From an uncultured Sterolibacterium sp. (lineage in GTDB: Bacteria > Pseudomonadota > Gammaproteobacteria > Burkholderiales > Rhodocyclaceae), in contig CAILCO010000045.1 of the NCBI GenBank assembly GCA_903832735.1, positions 1-62,248 of the forward strand: a stretch of 62,248 bases of DNA, in the 5' to 3' direction. The position numbers were made by a program, and so were the translations under genes. Of this stretch, positions 34,015 through 43,276 are shown piece after piece. Positions within the stretch are counted from its first letter, which is position 1; every line of letters begins with the position of its first letter. The notes beneath the pieces are model-generated. The model saw only the letters and a list, made by a program, of their open reading frames with translations, did not search any database and was not told the DNA's origin.

Positions 34015-35088
34015 ATGACGTACGCCCAGCTCGAAAATCTCAACATCGAGTCCTTCGACCTGATGCTCTCGCCGGAGCAAATCCACGCCCGGCTGCCGCT
34101 CTCGGATGAAGTCGCGGCCACCGTCGCCGCCGGCCGCAGCGCCCTGGAGAAGATCCTCGACCGCTCCGACCCGCGCCTGTTCGTCGTCGTCGGACCCTGC
34201 TCGATCCACGATCCGATCGCCGGCCTGGACTATGCCCGGCGCCTGAAGAACCTTGCCGACGAAGTGGCCGACACCCTGCTCCTGGTGATGCGGGTGTATT
34301 TCGAAAAGCCGCGCACCTCGATCGGCTGGAAGGGCTACATCAATGATCCGTACATGGATGATTCCTTCCATATCGAGGAGGGCATGCAGAAGGCGCGCGA
34401 GTTCCTGATCAACGTCAATGGGCTCGGCGTCCCGGTGGGCACCGAAGCGCTCGATCCGATCGCGCCGCAATACCTGGGCGACCTGATCAGCTGGACGGCG
34501 ATCGGCGCGCGCACCAGCGAATCGCAGACGCACCGCGAGATGTCCTCGGGCCTATCGACGCCGGTCGGCTTCAAGAACGCCACCGACGGCGATGTCGGTG
34601 TGGCGATCAACGCCATCCTCTCGGCCTCGAATCCGCACAGCTTTCTCGGCATTAACGCCCAGGGCAATGCCGCCATCGTGCGCACCCGCGGCAACCGCTA
34701 TGGCCATATCGTGCTGCGCGGCGGCGGCGACCGGCCGAATTACGATTCGGTGAGCATTTCAATGGCCGAACAGGCGCTCTCCCGCGCCGGACTGCAGCAG
34801 AATCTGGTGGTCGACTGCTCGCACGCCAACAGTTACAAGAAAGCGGAGATGCAGCCCCTGGTGCTGGCCGACTGCGTCAACCAGATCCGCCAGGGCAACC
34901 GCTCCATCGTCGGCCTGATGCTGGAGAGTTTCATCGTAGCGGGCAGCCAGAGTATCCCCGCCGATCTGGCGCAATTGCAATACGGCTGCTCGGTCACCGA
35001 CCCCTGCATAGCCTGGCCGACGACCGAAACAGCCATCCGCGCGGCGCGCAACGCCCTGCGCGACGTCCTGCCCAATCGCACCGTCTAG
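34015..35088 (+). CDS. aroG: 3-deoxy-7-phosphoheptulonate synthase (DAHP synthase, class I)
   Basis: A 357-residue enzyme of the AroF/G/H type, catalysing the first step of the shikimate pathway: phosphoenolpyruvate plus erythrose 4-phosphate. Family motifs: VVGPCSIHDPIAGLDYARRL (metal-binding Cys), MRVYFEKPRTSIGWKGYIND, GARTSESQTHREMSSG, VGFKNATDGD and VDCSHANSYK. Which of AroF, AroG or AroH it corresponds to in feedback control cannot be read from the sequence. It starts 1 base after mfd and may be partly co-transcribed with it. Confidence 0.95.
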   Translation: MTYAQLENLNIESFDLMLSPEQIHARLPLSDEVAATVAAGRSALEKILDRSDPRLFVVVGPCSIHDPIAGLDYARRLKNLADEVADTLLLVMRVYFEKPRTSIGWKGYINDPYMDDSFHIEEGMQKAREFLINVNGLGVPVGTEALDPIAPQYLGDLISWTAIGARTSESQTHREMSSGLSTPVGFKNATDGDVGVAINAILSASNPHSFLGINAQGNAAIVRTRGNRYGHIVLRGGGDRPNYDSVSISMAEQALSRAGLQQNLVVDCSHANSYKKAEMQPLVLADCVNQIRQGNRSIVGLMLESFIVAGSQSIPADLAQLQYGCSVTDPCIAWPTTETAIRAARNALRDVLPNRTV

Positions 35089-35099
35089 GAGACCCCGTC

Positions 35100-36332
35100 A
35101 TGTCGCTCAACAAGCCTCTCGTCATGCCCTTTCGCGGCCTGCGCCCGGCAGCCGGCCAGGCCACTGCCGTCGCCGCCCCGCCCTACGACGTGCTCTCCAC
35201 CGAGGAGGCGAGAGTCGCCGCCAGCGGCCTGCCGTGGAGCTTCCTGCATATCTCCAAGCCGGAGATCGACCTGCCGCAGGGCACCGACCCTTTCGCGCCG
35301 GAGGTCTATGCCCGGGCGGCGGAAAACCTCGCGCGGATGATTGCAGAGGGCATCCTCAAGCGCGATGAACAGCCCTGCTATTACGCGTATCGGCTGATCA
35401 TGGGCAACCATGCGCAGACCGGCCTGATCGCCGCGGCCTCGGTCGCCGACTACGATAGCAACCGCATCAGGAAGCACGAGTTCACCCGTCCCGACAAGGA
35501 GGACGACAGGGTGCGCCAGATCGAGGCGGTGGGCGCCCAGACCGGGCCGGTGCTGCTCGCCTATCCGGCGTCAAGCGAGGCCGATCAACTGCTGCGGCAA
35601 GCCAGCGCTGGCGAACCCGAAGCCGACGTCACGGCCGCCGACGGCATCCGCCACAGCGTCTGGGTGGTTCGCGATCCGGTCCTTATCGGCAAGATATCCG
35701 CCGCCTTCGACGCCATGCCGGCGCTCTACATCGCCGACGGCCACCACCGCTCCGCCGCCGCCTCGCGCGTCGCCGCGGCGAGAGTTGGCGCGGGCGGAGC
35801 GGACTATTTCCTGACCGTGATTTTCCCTCATCACGAGATGCGCATCATGGATTACAACCGCGTCGTGAAAGACTTGCACGGCCTGTCCGAAGCGGACTTC
35901 CTGGCGCGGATTGCCGAACGCTTCACCGTCAGCGCCTGCGCCAGCCAGTGCCGCCCGGCCCGGCCCGGCGAGTTCGGCCTATATCTGCCCGGGCGCTGGC
36001 TGCAATTGACGATACGGCCGGAACTGATCCCGTTCCACGATCCGGTGGCGCGGCTCGATGTCAGCCTGCTCTCGGACAATCTGCTGGCGCCGGTCCTGGG
36101 CATCGTCGATCTGCGCCGCGACAAGCGCATCGATTTCGTCGGCGGCATCCGCGGCCTGGGCGAACTGGAGCGGCGCGTCGACAGCGGCGAGATGGCGGCC
36201 GCCTTCGCGCTCCATCCGACGCGCATGGAAGACCTGATGGCGGTGGCCGACGCAGGAGAAGTGATGCCGCCGAAATCCACCTGGTTCGAACCCAAGCTGG
36301 CCGACGGCCTGGTCTCTCACGTGCTCGATTGA
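35100..36332 (+). CDS. DUF1015 domain-containing protein
   Basis: A 410-residue soluble protein matching the DUF1015 family throughout: PFRGLRPAAGQATAVAAPPYDVLSTEE at the start, CYYAYRLIMGNHAQTGLIAA near 95, YIADGHHRSAAASR near 210, and VMPPKSTWFEPKLADGL at the end. The DGHHR and PPKSTWFEPK signatures are characteristic. In some bacteria DUF1015 genes accompany serine or phosphonate metabolism, but its function is not established. It begins 11 bases after the DAHP synthase gene. Its 3' end overlaps the convergent EamA gene by 16 bases. Confidence 0.9.
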   Translation: MSLNKPLVMPFRGLRPAAGQATAVAAPPYDVLSTEEARVAASGLPWSFLHISKPEIDLPQGTDPFAPEVYARAAENLARMIAEGILKRDEQPCYYAYRLIMGNHAQTGLIAAASVADYDSNRIRKHEFTRPDKEDDRVRQIEAVGAQTGPVLLAYPASSEADQLLRQASAGEPEADVTAADGIRHSVWVVRDPVLIGKISAAFDAMPALYIADGHHRSAAASRVAAARVGAGGADYFLTVIFPHHEMRIMDYNRVVKDLHGLSEADFLARIAERFTVSACASQCRPARPGEFGLYLPGRWLQLTIRPELIPFHDPVARLDVSLLSDNLLAPVLGIVDLRRDKRIDFVGGIRGLGELERRVDSGEMAAAFALHPTRMEDLMAVADAGEVMPPKSTWFEPKLADGLVSHVLD

Positions 36333-37210
36333 CGGCTGCGCTGCAACTCTCCGCGCCAGTTGAGGAACGAGAGCAGCGCCAGACCGCCGCCGATCAAGAG
36401 CATGCCGGCCAGTTCCAACGGCGCCACGGCCTCGCCCAACTGCAGCCTTGAAGCGAGGTTGGCCACGACCGGAATGCCCAGCACCGACAGGCTCGCCTGC
36501 CAAGCCGGCAACCGCTCCAGCACGTAGAACCAGAGGAACCAGGCGAACGCCGAACAGACCACGGCGATGAAGGCGAGGATGGCGACAAACTGCGCCGTCC
36601 ATTGCGTCGCCGGCTCGGGCACCAGGGTGGCGACCAGGATCAGCAGCACGCTGCCGAAGGCCATCTGCCAGGCCGTCACGGTGAGCAGGTCGGCGGCGAG
36701 ATCCTGACGCCAGCGCTTCAGCATGACCGTCCCCAGCGCCCAGCTGATCCCCGCCAGCAGGCCCAGGAACTTGCTGAACAAACTGGCATGGAGCGTCCAC
36801 GGCGCGATGATCAGGAGCAGGCCGCCCATGGTCGAAGCCGCCGCCAGCCATTGCCCGCCGCGCACCCGCTCGCCGAGAAAGGCCCTGGACAGGAGCAGCG
36901 TCCAGATCGGCATGGTGAAGATCAGCACCGAGGTCTTGCCCGGCCCGCCCTCGACCAGCGCCCAGGTCTGGAACAGCAGGAAGGCGCCGATGTTGGCGCT
37001 GCCGAGCAGGAAGGTCTTGCCCGGCGCCAGCAGCCGGAGCGGGCGGCGCATCAGGATCAGGGCCAGGAAGATGGCGACGGTGCTGACCACGGAGCGCAGC
37101 GCGGAAAAAGCGAACGGCGGAGCGTAGTCCAGCGCGATCTTCAGCAGCACCCAGGTGTAGCCCCAGATCAGCGTCAGCAGCACGAGTGCCAGGAGCGCCC
37201 GGGCGCGCAT
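36317..37210 (-). CDS. EamA (DMT) family transporter
   Basis: A 297-residue inner-membrane protein with ten predicted helices in two homologous halves. The start MRARALLALVLLTLIWGYTWVLLKIAL is the usual DMT helix 1 with its conserved W-G-x-x-(W/F). The second half includes GLLAGISWALGTVMLKRW and ends in the usual LAGMLLIGGGLALL with a basic tail. Substrate not predictable (amino acids and metabolites are typical of the family). It lies 7 bases downstream of the tatD gene on the same strand. Confidence 0.9.
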   Translation of the reverse strand: MRARALLALVLLTLIWGYTWVLLKIALDYAPPFAFSALRSVVSTVAIFLALILMRRPLRLLAPGKTFLLGSANIGAFLLFQTWALVEGGPGKTSVLIFTMPIWTLLLSRAFLGERVRGGQWLAAASTMGGLLLIIAPWTLHASLFSKFLGLLAGISWALGTVMLKRWRQDLAADLLTVTAWQMAFGSVLLILVATLVPEPATQWTAQFVAILAFIAVVCSAFAWFLWFYVLERLPAWQASLSVLGIPVVANLASRLQLGEAVAPLELAGMLLIGGGLALLSFLNWRGELQRSRQSST

Positions 37211-37217
37211 CGGCGGA

Positions 37218-37994
37218 TCAAACTGCCGCGAGCAGCGGCAGCACCGCCCTGGCGTTACTGCTGGTCGCCAGCGCCAGTTCCTGCCCGGTCATGCCGCGCA
37301 ATTCCGCCAGCAGCGCCGCGATCCTAGGCAGCTCAGCCGGGCTGTTGCGGCCGCGCTGCAACCAGGCCGGCGGAATGTCCGGCGCGTCGGTCTCGAGCAC
37401 GATCGCCTCCAGCGGCAATGTCGCCGCCAGTTCGCGGATACGCGTGGCGCGCGGCTCGGTCATGGCACCGCCGAAGCCCAGCTTGAAACCCAGCTTGATA
37501 AATTGCTCGGCCTGCTGCCGGCTGCCGTTGAAGGCGTGGGCGATGCCGCCGACAACCGGCGTCAGGCGCAGCTGCTGCAGCACCGCATCGATGGCGCGGC
37601 GAACATGGAGCAGCACCGGCAGTTCGAATTCGCGGGCGATCTTCAGCTGTTCGGCGAAAAAGTAGCGCTGCCGCGCCTCATCGTGCAAGGGCACGAAGAA
37701 ATCCAGGCCGATCTCGCCGATGGCGACGGCCGGATACTCGCGGAGTTGCCCGCGCAGGGCTTCCAGGTCTTCTTCGAGAGCGCTATCGACGCGCATCGGA
37801 TGGATGCCGAAGGCCGCGGCGCAGCCGGGAATATCCCGGCAGACGGCGGCGACGGCGCCGAAATTGGCGCGCGCCACGGCCGGTATGACCATGATCGCGA
37901 CGCCGGCCGCACGCGCGGCAGCGGCCACCGCTTCGCGATCGGCATCGAACTCCGCGGCGTCGAGATGGCAGTGGCTATCGATCAGCGGGGTCAA
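37218..37994 (-). CDS. TatD family metal-dependent hydrolase
   Basis: The product is 258 residues if it starts at the TTG at 37994 (LTPLIDSHCHLD). No ATG or GTG lies in frame nearby: the next in-frame ATG is at 38060, inside the inverted-repeat element, and gives a nonsensical VLGVLGVLGG leader. Motifs: DSHCHLD, GIHPM, GEIGLDFF, QLKIAREFELPVLLHVRRA, HAFNGSRQQAEQFI and LETDAPDIPP, all TatD-type, with the metal-binding His and Asp residues in place. TatD proteins are Mg-dependent DNases or deacylases. The repeat at its 5' end may have altered its start region. Confidence 0.85.
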   Translation of the reverse strand: MTPLIDSHCHLDAAEFDADREAVAAAARAAGVAIMVIPAVARANFGAVAAVCRDIPGCAAAFGIHPMRVDSALEEDLEALRGQLREYPAVAIGEIGLDFFVPLHDEARQRYFFAEQLKIAREFELPVLLHVRRAIDAVLQQLRLTPVVGGIAHAFNGSRQQAEQFIKLGFKLGFGGAMTEPRATRIRELAATLPLEAIVLETDAPDIPPAWLQRGRNSPAELPRIAALLAELRGMTGQELALATSSNARAVLPLLAAV

Positions 37995-38020
37995 GTGGCT
38001 GGTCCGGGAAAAAACATTAT

Positions 38021-38166
38021 CACCACCAAGGACACCAAGAACACCAAGAACGACAAGCACAGAAAAGCATTAAAAGCTTCTTGTCATTCGCTGCATGTAC
38101 ACCGCAAGGCACTCAGAACTTTTCCGAGAACTGTTGTTCTTGGTGCCCTTGGTGTTCTTGGTGGTG
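38021..38166. repeat. Inverted repeat element, second copy of the CACCAAGGA type
   Basis: Arms at 38021-38048 and 38139-38166 are reverse complements at 25 of 28 positions, separated by 90 bases. The arms have the same CACCACCAAGGACACCAAG composition as the element at 14739-14841, but the middle differs. It sits between tatD and iscX. Confidence 0.88.
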
Positions 38167-38186
38167 AATGAATTTGAATTTCGCTT

Positions 38187-38381
38187 TTATTCCACTTCGT
38201 CCATCCACGCCAGCTGTATCGCTTCCAGGATTTTCTCGCCGCAGTGATGCTCGTCTTCCTCGAAACCGGGCAGCGCCATGACCCAGAGCATCAGATCGGT
38301 GAAGCGCACGGTCTTGGGATCGACATCGGGATATCTCTCGGCCAGCTCGATGGCGATGTCCAGGCTATCGGTCCATTTCAT
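38187..38381 (-). CDS. iscX: Fe-S cluster assembly protein IscX
   Basis: A 64-residue acidic protein from the ATG at 38381 (MKWTDSLDIAIELAERYPDV), the typical IscX start; the frame opens further upstream but that extension is unlike the family. The motifs DVDPKTVRFTDLMLWV and FEEDEHHCGEKILEAIQLAW with a final DE are characteristic. IscX binds IscS and iron and tunes cluster assembly. It is the last gene of the isc cluster, separated from fdx by 112 bases containing a strong hairpin. Confidence 0.93.
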   Translation of the reverse strand: MKWTDSLDIAIELAERYPDVDPKTVRFTDLMLWVMALPGFEEDEHHCGEKILEAIQLAWMDEVE

Positions 38382-38457
38382 TTCGCCGTCTCCGCCGGGC
38401 CGCCCCAAGGAGACGGCAAGTCAACACATGGAGTCCCGCTGGGACGACCCGGCGTCA

Positions 38458-38478
38458 CCCCCTTCTCCGGGAAGGGGG
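38458..38478. terminator. Strong GC hairpin between fdx and iscX
   Basis: CCCCCTTC-TCCGG-GAAGGGGG forms a perfect 8-bp stem in the only long gap of the otherwise packed isc operon. No T-run follows, so it may be a processing or attenuation signal, or a dispersed repeat of the same palindrome type seen in many proteobacteria. Confidence 0.5.
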
Positions 38479-38493
38479 TCGGGGGGTAGGTGC

Positions 38494-38835
38494 TCATCTT
38501 TTTCCTTCCTTGGCCATGTTGATCGTGTAGCGCGGAATCTCGATGACCAGCGGCACATCCGTGACCAGCGCCTGGCAGGACAGGCGCGAGTTGGGCTCCA
38601 GGCCCCAGGCCTTGTCGAGCAGATCCTCCTCGGTCTCTTCGGCCGCTTCGAGTTGCTCGTAGCCTTCGCGGATCACCACGTGACAGGTGGTACAGGCGCA
38701 GGATTTCTCGCAGGCGTGTTCGATGCTGATGCCGTTGGCGAGCAGGCTGTCGCAGATGCTGCTGCCCGGCTCGGCGTCGATGACCGCACCCTCGGGACAG
38801 AGTTCGACATGGGGCAGTACGATGATCTGGGTCAT
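38494..38835 (-). CDS. fdx: ISC-system 2Fe-2S ferredoxin
   Basis: A 113-residue adrenodoxin-type ferredoxin that supplies electrons for Fe-S cluster assembly. The four cluster ligands are Cys42, Cys48, Cys51 ([10 protein letters not shown]) and Cys87 (LSCQAL). The start ATG at 38835 overlaps the hscA stop by 4 bases (ATGA), so translation is coupled. The longer frame that continues upstream lies within hscA in another frame and is not coding. Confidence 0.96.
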   Translation of the reverse strand: MTQIIVLPHVELCPEGAVIDAEPGSSICDSLLANGISIEHACEKSCACTTCHVVIREGYEQLEAAEETEEDLLDKAWGLEPNSRLSCQALVTDVPLVIEIPRYTINMAKEGKR

Positions 38836-40742
38836 ATTTGAATCTCGGAAACCTTTTTGCCTGAGAGCACGCGCCTGACGCTCTGGTTCATGCGCCGTGC
38901 GGCGAATTCCGCGGTGGCCTGGCCGAGTTGGGCCATCGCCTGATCGAGGGCATGACGATCGTCGCCGACCAGCACGCCCTGGAGTCGGGCGACGCTGGCA
39001 TCGACGTGATTGCGCTCGCTCTCGGAAAGCAGGTTGGCATCTTCGGCGAGCGCCGAACGGGTCGCCTCGAGCAGCCGTTGCGCCTCCACCTGGGCTTCGC
39101 GCAGGGCGCGGCGGTAGGCATCGTCGGCAGCGTGGGTGTAACCGTCCTTGAGCATGCCGGCGATTTCGTCGTCGCCCAGACCGTACGATGGCTTCACCTC
39201 GACCCGCGCCTCGATGCCCGAGGTCTGCTCGCGCGCCGAGACGGAGAGCAGGCCATCGGCATCGACCTGGAAGCTGACGCGGATTCGCGCCGCGCCGGCC
39301 GCCATCGGCGGAATGCCGCGCAATTCGAGGCGCGCCAGGGAACGGCAATCGGCGACCAGTTCGCGCTCGCCCTGGACGACGTGAATCATCATCGCCGTCT
39401 GTCCATCCTTGAAGGTGGTGAACTCCTGGGCGCGGGCGATCGGAATGGTCGAATTGCGCGGAATGACCTTCTCGGTCAATCCGCCCATGGTCTCCAGACC
39501 GAGCGACAGCGGGATCACGTCGAGCAGCAGCCAGTCTTCGCCGGGAGCGCGGTTGCCGGCCAGGAGATTGGCCTGGATCGCTGCGCCTAGCGCCACCACC
39601 TTGTCCGGGTCGAGGTTGTTCAAGGGCTCCTGGCCGAACAGTTCGCCGACGGCGTGCTGGATCTGCGGCATGCGCGTCGAACCGCCGACCATCACCACGC
39701 CCTTGACGTCGGCGGCGGCAAGGCCAGCGTCGCGCAGCGCCCGCTTCGTCGCCGACAGCGTTTTCTGCACCAGGGTGCGGGTGATTTCGCTGAACACGGC
39801 CGTGGACAACTTGACATCGACATACTCGCCGCTGCCAAGACGCACCGTGATCGGCGCCTCGCCATGGAGAGTGAGATATTCCTTGGCCTCGCGGGCACGG
39901 GTCAGGAGCATCCGCGCATCGGAGGCCGAGAGCGGCGCGAGCCCCGCCTTCTCGATGATCCAGCAGAACACCCGCTGATCGAAGTCGTCGCCGCCCAGGG
40001 CCGAATCGCCGCCCGTAGCCAGCACCTCGAAGATGCCCCGGGAGAGTTTCAGGATGGAGATGTCGAAGGTGCCGCCGCCCAGGTCATAGACCGCATAGAG
40101 GCCTTCGGCGCCGTTGTCCAGGCCGTAGGCGATCGCCGCCGCAGTCGGCTCGTTCAACAGGCGCAGCACATTCAGGCCGGCCAGACGCGCGGCATCCTTG
40201 GTGGCGTTGCGCTGAGCATCGTCGAAATAAGCCGGCACGGTGATCACGGCGCCGGATAGCGAACCGCCGAGCGCGGCTTCGGCGCGGCGATGCAACACCT
40301 TGAGGATTTCCGCGGAGATCTCGACCGGGCTCTTGACGCCGGCCGCGGTGCGCAGTTTGACCATGCCCTCCGCGGCCCCAGCCTTGACACCGCCGTCCGG
40401 GGCCACGAAGTCGTAAGGCATGGTCTCGATATGGGCGATGTCCCGGAGGCCGCGGCCCATGAAACGCTTGACCGAAACGATGGTGTTTTTCGGATCGATG
40501 CTTTGCTTCGCCTGCGCTTCGTAGCCGACCTCGATGAATTCCCCTCCCCCCCCGGACTCCCGGCCGTAGCTCACGATAGAGGGCAGGAGCGGCCGGCCCA
40601 GTTCGTCGGAGAGGACCACCGCCATGCCGCTTCTCACCGTCGCGACCAGGGAGTTGGTGGTGCCCAGATCGATGCCGACGGCCAGGCGATGCTGGTGCGG
40701 CGCCGTCGATTCGCCGGGTTCTGAGATCTGGAGTAAAGCCAT
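38832..40742 (-). CDS. hscA: Fe-S cluster assembly Hsp70 chaperone HscA
   Basis: A 636-residue Hsp70 specialised for IscU. The ATPase domain is seen in [18 protein letters not shown] near residue 22, [17 protein letters not shown] near 190, and [16 protein letters not shown] near 220. The substrate-binding domain follows with [19 protein letters not shown]. It helps move clusters from IscU to acceptors with HscB as J-protein partner. It lies between hscB (14-base gap) and fdx (4-base overlap). A run of eight G on the coding strand near codon 65 (GGGG in SGGGGEFIE) is a possible slippage spot. Confidence 0.97.
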   Translation of the reverse strand: MALLQISEPGESTAPHQHRLAVGIDLGTTNSLVATVRSGMAVVLSDELGRPLLPSIVSYGRESGGGGEFIEVGYEAQAKQSIDPKNTIVSVKRFMGRGLRDIAHIETMPYDFVAPDGGVKAGAAEGMVKLRTAAGVKSPVEISAEILKVLHRRAEAALGGSLSGAVITVPAYFDDAQRNATKDAARLAGLNVLRLLNEPTAAAIAYGLDNGAEGLYAVYDLGGGTFDISILKLSRGIFEVLATGGDSALGGDDFDQRVFCWIIEKAGLAPLSASDARMLLTRAREAKEYLTLHGEAPITVRLGSGEYVDVKLSTAVFSEITRTLVQKTLSATKRALRDAGLAAADVKGVVMVGGSTRMPQIQHAVGELFGQEPLNNLDPDKVVALGAAIQANLLAGNRAPGEDWLLLDVIPLSLGLETMGGLTEKVIPRNSTIPIARAQEFTTFKDGQTAMMIHVVQGERELVADCRSLARLELRGIPPMAAGAARIRVSFQVDADGLLSVSAREQTSGIEARVEVKPSYGLGDDEIAGMLKDGYTHAADDAYRRALREAQVEAQRLLEATRSALAEDANLLSESERNHVDASVARLQGVLVGDDRHALDQAMAQLGQATAEFAARRMNQSVRRVLSGKKVSEIQI

Positions 40743-40756
40743 GGGGTCTTTCTAAA

Positions 40757-41293
40757 TTAGGCTTCGACGGCACTCAAAGCGTCGTCGATTTCTGCCAGCA
40801 GTTTTTCCTGAAACATCAACTCGCGCAGCAGGTCCGCGGCGCCGGCCGGGGGCGATTGTTCGAACAGTTGCTGCAGCTTCTGATACTGCGGCGCCATCTC
40901 GCCCTTCAGGCGCAAATGCAGGTGCTCCAGTTCGTCACCTGCCAGGGCTGCGCGCGCCTCGGCCACCGCTTCCCGCCACTCCATCTGGCGGATCAGGAAC
41001 TCCGACGACATCGTCCGCTCGCCATCGACATCGATGCCGTCCAGCTCAAGCAGGTACCTGGCGCGGGAGATCGGACGGCGCAAGGTCTGGTAGGCCTCGT
41101 TGATCCGGGTGGACCATTGCATCGCCAGGCGCCGCTCACCATCGCCGGAACGACCGAGATGGGCATGGCGGTCGGGATGGACCTTAGCCTGCACCTCGCG
41201 GTAGCGCCTGTCCAACTCCGCGAGGTCTACGCGGTAGCTTCTCGGCAGATCGAGCAGGGCGAAATGATCTTGTGCGAAATTCATTGCCGGCAT
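40757..41293 (-). CDS. hscB: Co-chaperone HscB (J-domain protein)
   Basis: A 178-residue protein if it starts at 41293 ([14 protein letters not shown]); the ATG at 41284 is an alternative and closer to the usual HscB start. The 41293 ATG overlaps the iscA stop (TAATG), suggesting coupling. The J-domain HPD motif is present (VQAKVHPDRHAHLG), and the C-terminal helical domain follows (LLELDGIDVDGERTMSSEFL, RQMEWREAV). It brings IscU to HscA and stimulates its ATPase. Confidence 0.95.
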   Translation of the reverse strand: MPAMNFAQDHFALLDLPRSYRVDLAELDRRYREVQAKVHPDRHAHLGRSGDGERRLAMQWSTRINEAYQTLRRPISRARYLLELDGIDVDGERTMSSEFLIRQMEWREAVAEARAALAGDELEHLHLRLKGEMAPQYQKLQQLFEQSPPAGAADLLRELMFQEKLLAEIDDALSAVEA

Positions 41294-41616
41294 TACTGTA
41301 CGTTGAAGCTCTCGCCGCAGCCGCATTGATCCTTGATATTCGGGTTGTTGAACTTGAAGCCCTCGTTCAGCCCCTCGCGCACGAAGTCGAGTTCGGTGCC
41401 GTCGATGTAAGGCAGGCTCTTCGGATCCACCAGCACCCTGACGCCGTGGCTCTCGAAGATGTGATCCTCGGGATTGGCGGCATCGACGAACTCAAGCTTG
41501 TAGGCCATGCCCGAACAGCCGGAGGTCCGCACGCCGAAACGCAGACCGATGCCGCGACCGCGCTTGGCGAGAAAGTTGGCCACATGCCGCGCGGCCTTTT
41601 CGGTGATGGTAATCAT
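41293..41616 (-). CDS. iscA: A-type Fe-S assembly protein IscA
   Basis: A 107-residue protein. The three conserved cysteines are Cys34 (SGCSG) and Cys98 and Cys100 (CGCGESF). These bind iron or a cluster for delivery to target proteins. The start ATG at 41616 gives [16 protein letters not shown]. It lies 5 bases after the iscU stop and overlaps hscB by the shared TAATG. Confidence 0.96.
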   Translation of the reverse strand: MITITEKAARHVANFLAKRGRGIGLRFGVRTSGCSGMAYKLEFVDAANPEDHIFESHGVRVLVDPKSLPYIDGTELDFVREGLNEGFKFNNPNIKDQCGCGESFNVQ

Positions 41617-41621
41617 GCCGC

Positions 41622-42005
41622 TCACGCCTCGTGCTTGTTCTTGTAATCGGCCACCGCCGCCTTGATCGCATCCTCGGCCAGGATCGAGCAGTGGATCTTC
41701 ACCGGCGGCAGGGCCAGTTCTTCGGCGATGTGGGTGTTCTTGATATCGAGCGCCTGGTCCAGGGTCTTGCCCTTGACCCACTCGGTAACCAGCGAACTCG
41801 AGGCGATCGCGGAACCGCAGCCGTAGGTCTTGAACTTGGCGTCCTCGATGATGCCGTCCTTGCCGACCTTGATCTGCAACTTCATCACGTCGCCGCAGGC
41901 GGGGGCGCCGACCATGCCGGTGCCGACATCGTCGTCGTCCTTGGCAAAGACGCCGACATTGCGCGGATTTTCGTAATGATCCAGTACTTTTTCGCTGTAT
42001 GCCAT
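41622..42005 (-). CDS. iscU: Fe-S cluster scaffold IscU
   Basis: A 127-residue scaffold. The ligands Cys37 (APACGD), Cys63 (YGCGSA) and Cys106 (KIHCSI) and the Asp39 of the first motif are all present, together with the HscA recognition sequence LPPVK at 99-103. The longer frame upstream of the ATG at 42005 overlaps iscS and is not coding. It accepts sulfur from IscS and builds the [2Fe-2S] cluster. Confidence 0.97.
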   Translation of the reverse strand: MAYSEKVLDHYENPRNVGVFAKDDDDVGTGMVGAPACGDVMKLQIKVGKDGIIEDAKFKTYGCGSAIASSSLVTEWVKGKTLDQALDIKNTHIAEELALPPVKIHCSILAEDAIKAAVADYKNKHEA

Positions 42006-42030
42006 TTTCAGACTCCTGTGATTGCGCGAT

Positions 42031-43242
42031 TCAATGCGCGGCCCACTGGACGGTGTTGAGATCAACCCCGTCCTGAAACATTTCCCACAACGGCGAGAGC
42101 TCGCGCAACTTGGCGATTTTCGCATGCAATAGTTTGACCGTGTAGTCGATTTCCTCTTCCGTGGTGAAACGGCCGAGGGTAAAGCGGATCGAGCTGTGCG
42201 CCAGTTCGTCGGAACGGCCCAGGGCGCGCAGCACATAGGACGGCTCCAGGCTGGCGGAGGTGCAGGCCGAACCGGAGGAGACGGCGACGTCCTTGATCGC
42301 CATGATCAGCGACTCGCCCTCGACGAAGTTGAAGCTGATGTTGAGGTTGTGCGGCACGCGCTGTTTCAGGTCGCCATTGACATAGGTTTCCTCGATCTCG
42401 CTGAGGCCCTTCATCAGCCGGTCGCGCAAGCGGCCGATGCGCGCATTTTCCAGCGCCATCTCCTCGCGGGCGATGCGGAACGCCTCGCCCATGCCGACGA
42501 TCTGATGCGTGGGCAGGGTTCCCGACCGCAGGCCGCGTTCGTGGCCGCCGCCATGCATCTGCGCCTCCAGGCGGATGCGCGGCTTCCTGCGGACATACAG
42601 CGCGCCGATGCCCTTCGGGCCATAGACTTTATGGGCAGTGACCGACATCAAGTCGACCTTCAATACTGCGAGATCGAGCGGCATCTTGCCCGCGGCCTGG
42701 ACGGCATCGACATGGAAGATGACCCCGCGCTCGCGGCAGATCTCGCCCAGTTCGGCGATCGGCTGGATCACGCCGATCTCGTTGTTGACCGCCATCACCG
42801 AGGCCAGGATGCTGTCCGGACGCAGCGCCGCCTTGAACTGATCGAGGGTGATCAGGCCGTTCTCCTGAGGCTCGAGATAAGTCACCGAGAAACCCTGACG
42901 CTCGAGTTCGCGCATGGTGTCGAGCACCGCCTTGTGCTCGGTGGTCACGGTCACCAGATGCTTACCCTTGCCCGAATAGAAGTGCGCAGCGCCCTTGATC
43001 GCGAGGTTGTTCGATTCGGTGGCGCCGGAAGTCCAGATGATGTCCTTGGCGTCGGCATTGAGCAGTGCGGCGACCTCCGCCCGCGCCTCCTCGACCGCCG
43101 CTTCGGCCTCCCAGCCGTAGGCATGGGAACGGCTCGCCGGATTGCCGAATTTCTCGGTCAAATAGGGAATCATTTTCGCCGCGACGCGCGGATCGACGGG
43201 CGTCGTCGCGGAATAGTCGAGGTAGATCGGAAACTTGAGCAC
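42031..43242 (-). CDS. iscS: Cysteine desulfurase IscS
   Basis: A 403-residue PLP enzyme that takes sulfur from cysteine. The start is a GTG at 43242, chosen because GGAGG lies 7 bases upstream and it gives the usual start [16 protein letters not shown]. The PLP-lysine motif is [12 protein letters not shown], and the mobile catalytic loop is [21 protein letters not shown] with the active Cys. The C-terminal end interacts with IscU. A second desulfurase gene lies immediately upstream. Confidence 0.97.
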   Translation of the reverse strand: MLKFPIYLDYSATTPVDPRVAAKMIPYLTEKFGNPASRSHAYGWEAEAAVEEARAEVAALLNADAKDIIWTSGATESNNLAIKGAAHFYSGKGKHLVTVTTEHKAVLDTMRELERQGFSVTYLEPQENGLITLDQFKAALRPDSILASVMAVNNEIGVIQPIAELGEICRERGVIFHVDAVQAAGKMPLDLAVLKVDLMSVTAHKVYGPKGIGALYVRRKPRIRLEAQMHGGGHERGLRSGTLPTHQIVGMGEAFRIAREEMALENARIGRLRDRLMKGLSEIEETYVNGDLKQRVPHNLNISFNFVEGESLIMAIKDVAVSSGSACTSASLEPSYVLRALGRSDELAHSSIRFTLGRFTTEEEIDYTVKLLHAKIAKLRELSPLWEMFQDGVDLNTVQWAAH

Positions 43243-43276
43243 GGTAAAACCTCCTTGCGAAATTCGGATCAATGGT

